A stretch of 64,000 bases of DNA from Altererythrobacter sp. ZODW24 (GTDB taxonomy: Bacteria; Pseudomonadota; Alphaproteobacteria; Sphingomonadales; Sphingomonadaceae), in the NCBI RefSeq assembly GCF_003344885.1, contig NZ_CP031155.1:1578001-1642000 (forward strand), given 5' to 3'. The position numbers and the translations under genes are program-made. Shown one piece after another: positions 60,539 to 64,000 of this stretch (its first letter is position 1; the number at the start of each line of letters is the position of its first letter). The notes under the pieces were generated by a model, which worked only from the letters and a program-made list of their open reading frames with translations, did no database searches and was not told the origin of the DNA.

Positions 60539-62371
60539 ATGCTGAAACGGTCATTGCTTTGCGCGGTTGCGGCTAGCGGCTTGCTCGCGGGCTGTGCCAA
60601 TATGGGCAGCACGAGCGAGCCAGCCGCCGGTACCGCCGCAACGGCACAAGTCGAAGAACGCACAATCGGCATCCTGTTCGAAGCCTATGATGAAGCGAAT
60701 CTAGCCCAGTCACCTGAAAGCCAGGCCTATCGCGGACAGCGCGGCGAGGATTACGGCAAATGGGACGATTATTCCGACGCCGATGCGGTTCGTTATCAGC
60801 AGCGCTTGCAGGAAACCGCAGCGACAGTCGCAATGTATGACCCCGCCGATCTGACCGAGCAGGAACAGCTCTCCCAGCGCCTTTTCGCTTCGATGGCGGC
60901 GCGTTCGGCATCGCTCTTCCCGTTCCGCGACAATGGCTATCTGTTCAACCAGATGAGCGGCGCGCAATCGGGACTTCCGGCGTTTTTGATCAATATTCAC
61001 AGTGTCGATAGCGTCGAACAGGCTGCGGCGTACATATCGCGCATTGATGGCATCGCTGATGTGCTCGATACACTGACTGCTGAATCGCGCGAGCGTGCAG
61101 ATAACGGCTTGATGCCGCCAAAGTGGGTCTATCCATATGTTATATCTGACATCGAGAACTTGCTAGCAGCGGGCTCCAGCAACGCCGTGCTGGATAACTT
61201 TGCAAAAAAGGTGGAGAGCGTTGAGCTTAGAACTGGTCCAAACGCCGCTGAGGAAGCGGCAACAAAAGTAGAGCTTGTGGCCCAAGCAGCCGTCGTCTGG
61301 GAGGCGACCGCCCGCCCGGCATACCAGCGCCTCCTAGCTGAAATGAAGCGCCAGCAAGCTATTGCACCGACCGATGACGGCGTCTGGCGCCTCCCGAATG
61401 GCGCAGCCTATTACAAGGCGCTGCTCGCCAGTTACACGACCACCGATCTGACGCCGGACGAGGTTCACAATATCGGTCTGCGTGAAGTGGACCGCATCCA
61501 TGGCGAAATGCGCACAATCATGGCTAAGGTTGGCTTTGAGGGCACGTTACAGGAATTCTTCGCATTCACTCGCGAAGATCCGCAATTCTTCTATGAAACG
61601 CGCGAAGGCTATCTCAAAGATACGGCTACCAAGATGGCTGCGATGGAAGCGAAGCTGCCCGAATTCTTCGCCACGCTGCCAACTGATCCGCTCGTGGTGA
61701 AACCGGTCGAGGCATTCCGCGAGAAATCAGCGGGCAAGGCGTTTTACCAGCGCCCCGCGCCCGATGGTTCGCGCCCCGGCACCTATTATGTGAACCTCTA
61801 TAACCTTCGCGATATGTCGAAGAACGAGCTCGAGGCGCTCGCCTATCACGAGGGTCTGCCGGGCCACCATTTGCAGCTGTCGATCCAGACCGGCCTTGGC
61901 GACATTCCGCCCTTCCGCCGGTTCGGCGGCGTGACTGCCTATTCGGAAGGCTGGGGCCTCTATACGGAGGAGCTGGGCAAGGACATGGGCTTCTACACGG
62001 ACCCCTATTCCGACTTCGGCCGGCTGGGGATGGAACTGTGGAGAGCCTGTCGACTGGTTGTGGATACGGGTATCCATGACAAGCGCTGGAGCCGCGAAGA
62101 AGCCATTGCCTACCTGTCCGAAAACACACCCAACCCTGAGGGCGACGTCCGCAAGGCTATCGAGCGCTATATCGTCTATCCGGGCCAAGCGACGGCCTAT
62201 ATGATTGGCAAGCTGAAGATCATGGAATTGCGCAACCGTTCGCAGGCCGCGCTGGGCGATGATTTTGACATTCGCGGCTTCCACGATGTGATCCTGAAAA
62301 GCGGACCGGTACCGCTCTCGATCATGGAAGAGAACGTCGACGCGTGGATTAACGCGGAAATGGCAGGCTAA
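60539..62371 (+). CDS. DUF885 family metallopeptidase-like lipoprotein
   Basis: A 610-residue lipoprotein with a type II signal (LLAGCANM) and the DUF885 domain over most of its length. A zinc-peptidase-type helix YHEGLPGHHLQLS carries an HExxxxH motif near residue 440, and GWGLYTEELGKDMGFYTDPYSDFGRL follows, as expected for this M3-like superfamily. ATG 60539 is chosen because GGGAG lies 8-12 bases upstream and the signal peptide starts there. Family members are probably dipeptidases or oligopeptidases; the substrate is unknown. It is divergent from pyrD. Confidence 0.87.
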   Translation: MLKRSLLCAVAASGLLAGCANMGSTSEPAAGTAATAQVEERTIGILFEAYDEANLAQSPESQAYRGQRGEDYGKWDDYSDADAVRYQQRLQETAATVAMYDPADLTEQEQLSQRLFASMAARSASLFPFRDNGYLFNQMSGAQSGLPAFLINIHSVDSVEQAAAYISRIDGIADVLDTLTAESRERADNGLMPPKWVYPYVISDIENLLAAGSSNAVLDNFAKKVESVELRTGPNAAEEAATKVELVAQAAVVWEATARPAYQRLLAEMKRQQAIAPTDDGVWRLPNGAAYYKALLASYTTTDLTPDEVHNIGLREVDRIHGEMRTIMAKVGFEGTLQEFFAFTREDPQFFYETREGYLKDTATKMAAMEAKLPEFFATLPTDPLVVKPVEAFREKSAGKAFYQRPAPDGSRPGTYYVNLYNLRDMSKNELEALAYHEGLPGHHLQLSIQTGLGDIPPFRRFGGVTAYSEGWGLYTEELGKDMGFYTDPYSDFGRLGMELWRACRLVVDTGIHDKRWSREEAIAYLSENTPNPEGDVRKAIERYIVYPGQATAYMIGKLKIMELRNRSQAALGDDFDIRGFHDVILKSGPVPLSIMEENVDAWINAEMAG

Positions 62372-62444
62372 TTGCTCAGGCTAATTGCTAACGACTCGCA
62401 ACAGTTTGATTTGCATTGAAAAGCCATTTTCGCGCCCTTAGGTG

Positions 62445-62469
62445 AAATCGGAACGAATTAGTCCGATTT
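62445..62469. promoter_or_regulatory. Dyad operator candidate upstream of the SUF regulator
   Basis: AAATCGGA (62445-62452) is an exact reverse complement of TCCGATTT (62462-62469), with 9 bases between. The dyad ends 16 bp before the ATG of the Rrf2-type regulator, where an autoregulatory operator would be expected. Binding is inferred. Confidence 0.6.
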
Positions 62470-62485
62470 AACTTGAGAGTGCGAA

Positions 62486-62923
62486 ATGCGCCTGTCCAAC
62501 CTAGCTGATTACGCCGTAGTCACGATGAGCGCCGCCGCGCGTCATTGCGGCTTTTCGCGCGTGTCAGCAGCGGAATTGGCGGCGGAAACCGGTCTGCCGG
62601 TTCCAACAGTACAGAAACTCGTCAGCAAGCTCACGGCGGCTGGCCTGCTGCGCTCGGTGCGCGGGGCGGGCGGCGGTTTGCAGCTTGCGCGTCCCGCAGC
62701 GGCGATCACTTTGGCTGATATTGTCGAGGCAGTGGAGGGGCCAATCGCGCTCACATCCTGTGCTGAGCACGGCAAGCATGATTGCCGGCTTGAGGATAGC
62801 TGCTCGGTCCGCCCGCATGTCGGCATCGTCAATGAAGCCTTACGCGGCGCACTCGCAAATATTGCGCTGACGCAGCTCGCAAACACACCTGAGAAGACCC
62901 CGGAAATGGAAATTGCCCGATGA
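62486..62923 (+). CDS. SUF system Fe-S cluster assembly regulator (Rrf2/IscR type)
   Basis: A 145-residue Rrf2-family repressor. The winged-helix domain begins [19 protein letters not shown], and the recognition helix region is [32 protein letters not shown]. Three cysteines, [16 protein letters not shown], are placed to bind an iron-sulfur cluster as in IscR. The stop overlaps the sufB ATG (ATGA), so it leads the suf operon and probably represses it when cluster supply is high. The dyad at 62,445-62,469 is a likely target. Confidence 0.92.
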   Translation: MRLSNLADYAVVTMSAAARHCGFSRVSAAELAAETGLPVPTVQKLVSKLTAAGLLRSVRGAGGGLQLARPAAAITLADIVEAVEGPIALTSCAEHGKHDCRLEDSCSVRPHVGIVNEALRGALANIALTQLANTPEKTPEMEIAR

Positions 62924-64000
62924 ATGAACAGGTCGACATCAAAGATAAGGCAGCGAAAGATGCTGCCAAAGCCCTCGAAACTTACGAGCACGGCTTTTCA
63001 TCCGACATTGAACAGACCTTCGCGCCGAAGGGCCTGAATGAAGACACTGTGCGCTTCATTTCGGGAAAGAAGGGCGAGCCGCAGTGGATGCTCGACTGGC
63101 GGCTGAAGGCGTTCCGCCTGTGGCAGACCATGGAAGAGCCCGATTGGGCCAAGGTCGGCTATCCCAAGATCGATTACCAAGACGCGTACTATTATGCTGA
63201 GCCGACCAAGAAGCCGGAGCTTGGCTCGCTCGACGAGCTCGATCCCGAAATCAAGCGCGTCTATGACAAGCTGGGTATTCCCATTGGCGAACAGGAAGTG
63301 CTCGCTGGGGTAAAGGGCGCGCGCAAGGTCGCCGTCGATGCCGTATTCGATAGCGTCAGCGTGGCGACCACTTTCCGCAAAGAACTGGAAACCGCGGGCG
63401 TTATCTTCCGCAGCATCTCCGAAGCGATCAAAGAATATCCCGAGATGGTCCAGAAGTGGCTGGGCAAGATCGTGCCGCAGCGCGACAATTACTTCGCCAC
63501 GCTCAACGCAGCGGTCTTCTCGGACGGCACATTCGTTTACATTCCGGAGGGCGTTCGTTGCCCGATGGAATTGAGCACATATTTCCGCATCAATGCCGAA
63601 AACACCGGCCAGTTCGAACGCACGCTGATCATTGCCGAAAAGGGCAGCTACGTCTCCTATCTCGAGGGCTGCACCGCCCCGATGCGCGACGAAAACCAGC
63701 TCCACGCTGCTGTGGTGGAACTGGTCGCGATGGAAGATGCGGAGATCAAATATTCGACCGTGCAGAACTGGTATCCCGGTAATGCCGAGGGGCTGGGCGG
63801 GATCTACAATTTTGTGACCAAGCGCGGCCTGTGCCAGGGCGACCGCTCCAAGATTTCATGGACGCAGGTCGAAACCGGCAGCGCAGTGACGTGGAAATAT
63901 CCGTCTTGCGTGCTCAATGGCGAAGATAGCGTAGGCGAGTTCTACTCGGTCGCGGTCACCAACAATCATCAGCAAGCCGATACCGGCACGAAGATGATCC
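62920..64000 (+). CDS. sufB: Fe-S cluster assembly protein SufB (N-terminal 360 residues; cut by window end)
   Basis: The gene runs off the right edge in frame after 360 codons (usual length about 490). The visible part starts [20 protein letters not shown], an acidic helical leader, then [42 protein letters not shown], the long beta-helix with [23 protein letters not shown] and [21 protein letters not shown], and it ends in [13 protein letters not shown], a family signature. SufB is the scaffold of the SufBCD complex on which clusters are built. sufC, sufD and sufS are beyond the window. Confidence 0.96.
   Translation, partial: MNEQVDIKDKAAKDAAKALETYEHGFSSDIEQTFAPKGLNEDTVRFISGKKGEPQWMLDWRLKAFRLWQTMEEPDWAKVGYPKIDYQDAYYYAEPTKKPELGSLDELDPEIKRVYDKLGIPIGEQEVLAGVKGARKVAVDAVFDSVSVATTFRKELETAGVIFRSISEAIKEYPEMVQKWLGKIVPQRDNYFATLNAAVFSDGTFVYIPEGVRCPMELSTYFRINAENTGQFERTLIIAEKGSYVSYLEGCTAPMRDENQLHAAVVELVAMEDAEIKYSTVQNWYPGNAEGLGGIYNFVTKRGLCQGDRSKISWTQVETGSAVTWKYPSCVLNGEDSVGEFYSVAVTNNHQQADTGTKMI

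Noticed and set aside
1-64000. Prophage, transposon, CRISPR or other horizontally acquired island
   Set aside because: No transposase, integrase, terminal repeats, direct repeat arrays or change in base use was seen.

Overview
The window looks like chromosomal DNA of an alphaproteobacterium, most likely order Sphingomonadales and close to Erythrobacter/Altererythrobacter. This is inferred from gene content and order, not from a database search. The main signs are the block hemE / origin / ppsR-maf-aroE-coaE-dnaQ, the set SUV3-like helicase-S4 protein-fdxA-carD, a DUF2497 (PopZ-type) protein beside tolC and pcm, an UrcA protein, and a DUF4402 pilin with its chaperone and usher. Coding density is high and ATGA start/stop overlaps are common. 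I saw no insertion sequence, prophage, CRISPR array, rRNA or tRNA. The window reads as core genome.

Layout. 0-18 kb: hemB (cut at the left edge), an M23 peptidase, the helicase-S4-fdxA-carD cluster, two lipoproteins, Sua5/TsaC, an acyl-CoA dehydrogenase with a DUF815 ATPase, a PQQ-type sugar dehydrogenase, free-Met-sulfoxide reductase and a glycine-zipper protein. 14-18.3 kb: a minus-strand chaperone-usher locus. 18.5-24.1 kb: mnmE and the overlapping chain mnmG-rsmG-parA-parB, with three perfect parS palindromes. 24.2-30.6 kb: metabolic genes, then hemE-hemJ-rho-BLUF on the minus strand. 30,614-30,961: a non-coding region with an AT-rich tract, DnaA-box-like sites and clustered GANTC sites, which is the probable replication origin. 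31-37.5 kb: ppsR-maf-aroE-coaE-dnaQ, raiA, ptsN, a thioesterase, DUF1491 and a cell-wall hydrolase, all on the plus strand. 37.6-44.8 kb: minus-strand genes for xth, erpA, a CBS protein, a ferredoxin, an S9 peptidase, the PopZ-like protein, tolC and pcm. 45-50 kb: class I fumarase, a LytS/LytTR two-component pair, urcA, a small membrane protein and a phosphoesterase. 50-64 kb: rpsI (with a histone-H1-like extension) and rplM, heme A synthase with an uncharacterised Tat protein, a MerC-domain protein, a ThiS-ThiG fusion, an acyl-CoA ligase, a gamma-glutamyltransferase, pyrD, a DUF885 peptidase, and the SUF regulator followed by sufB (cut at the right edge).

How it fits together. The window appears to hold the origin-proximal chromosome-segregation machinery: a probable oriC, parA/parB with parS sites 8-10 kb away, and a PopZ-family polar scaffold about 12 kb on the other side. 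Genes next to the origin diverge from it on both sides, so they are transcribed in the direction of fork movement. No unambiguously new system is visible. The best leads are the detailed origin structure, a start codon enclosed by an 11-bp hairpin (6889-6940), the DUF4402 pilus locus with an internal terminator and structured leader, a BLUF photoreceptor in a probable transcript with Rho, the S9 extension, and a dyad operator ahead of the SUF genes.
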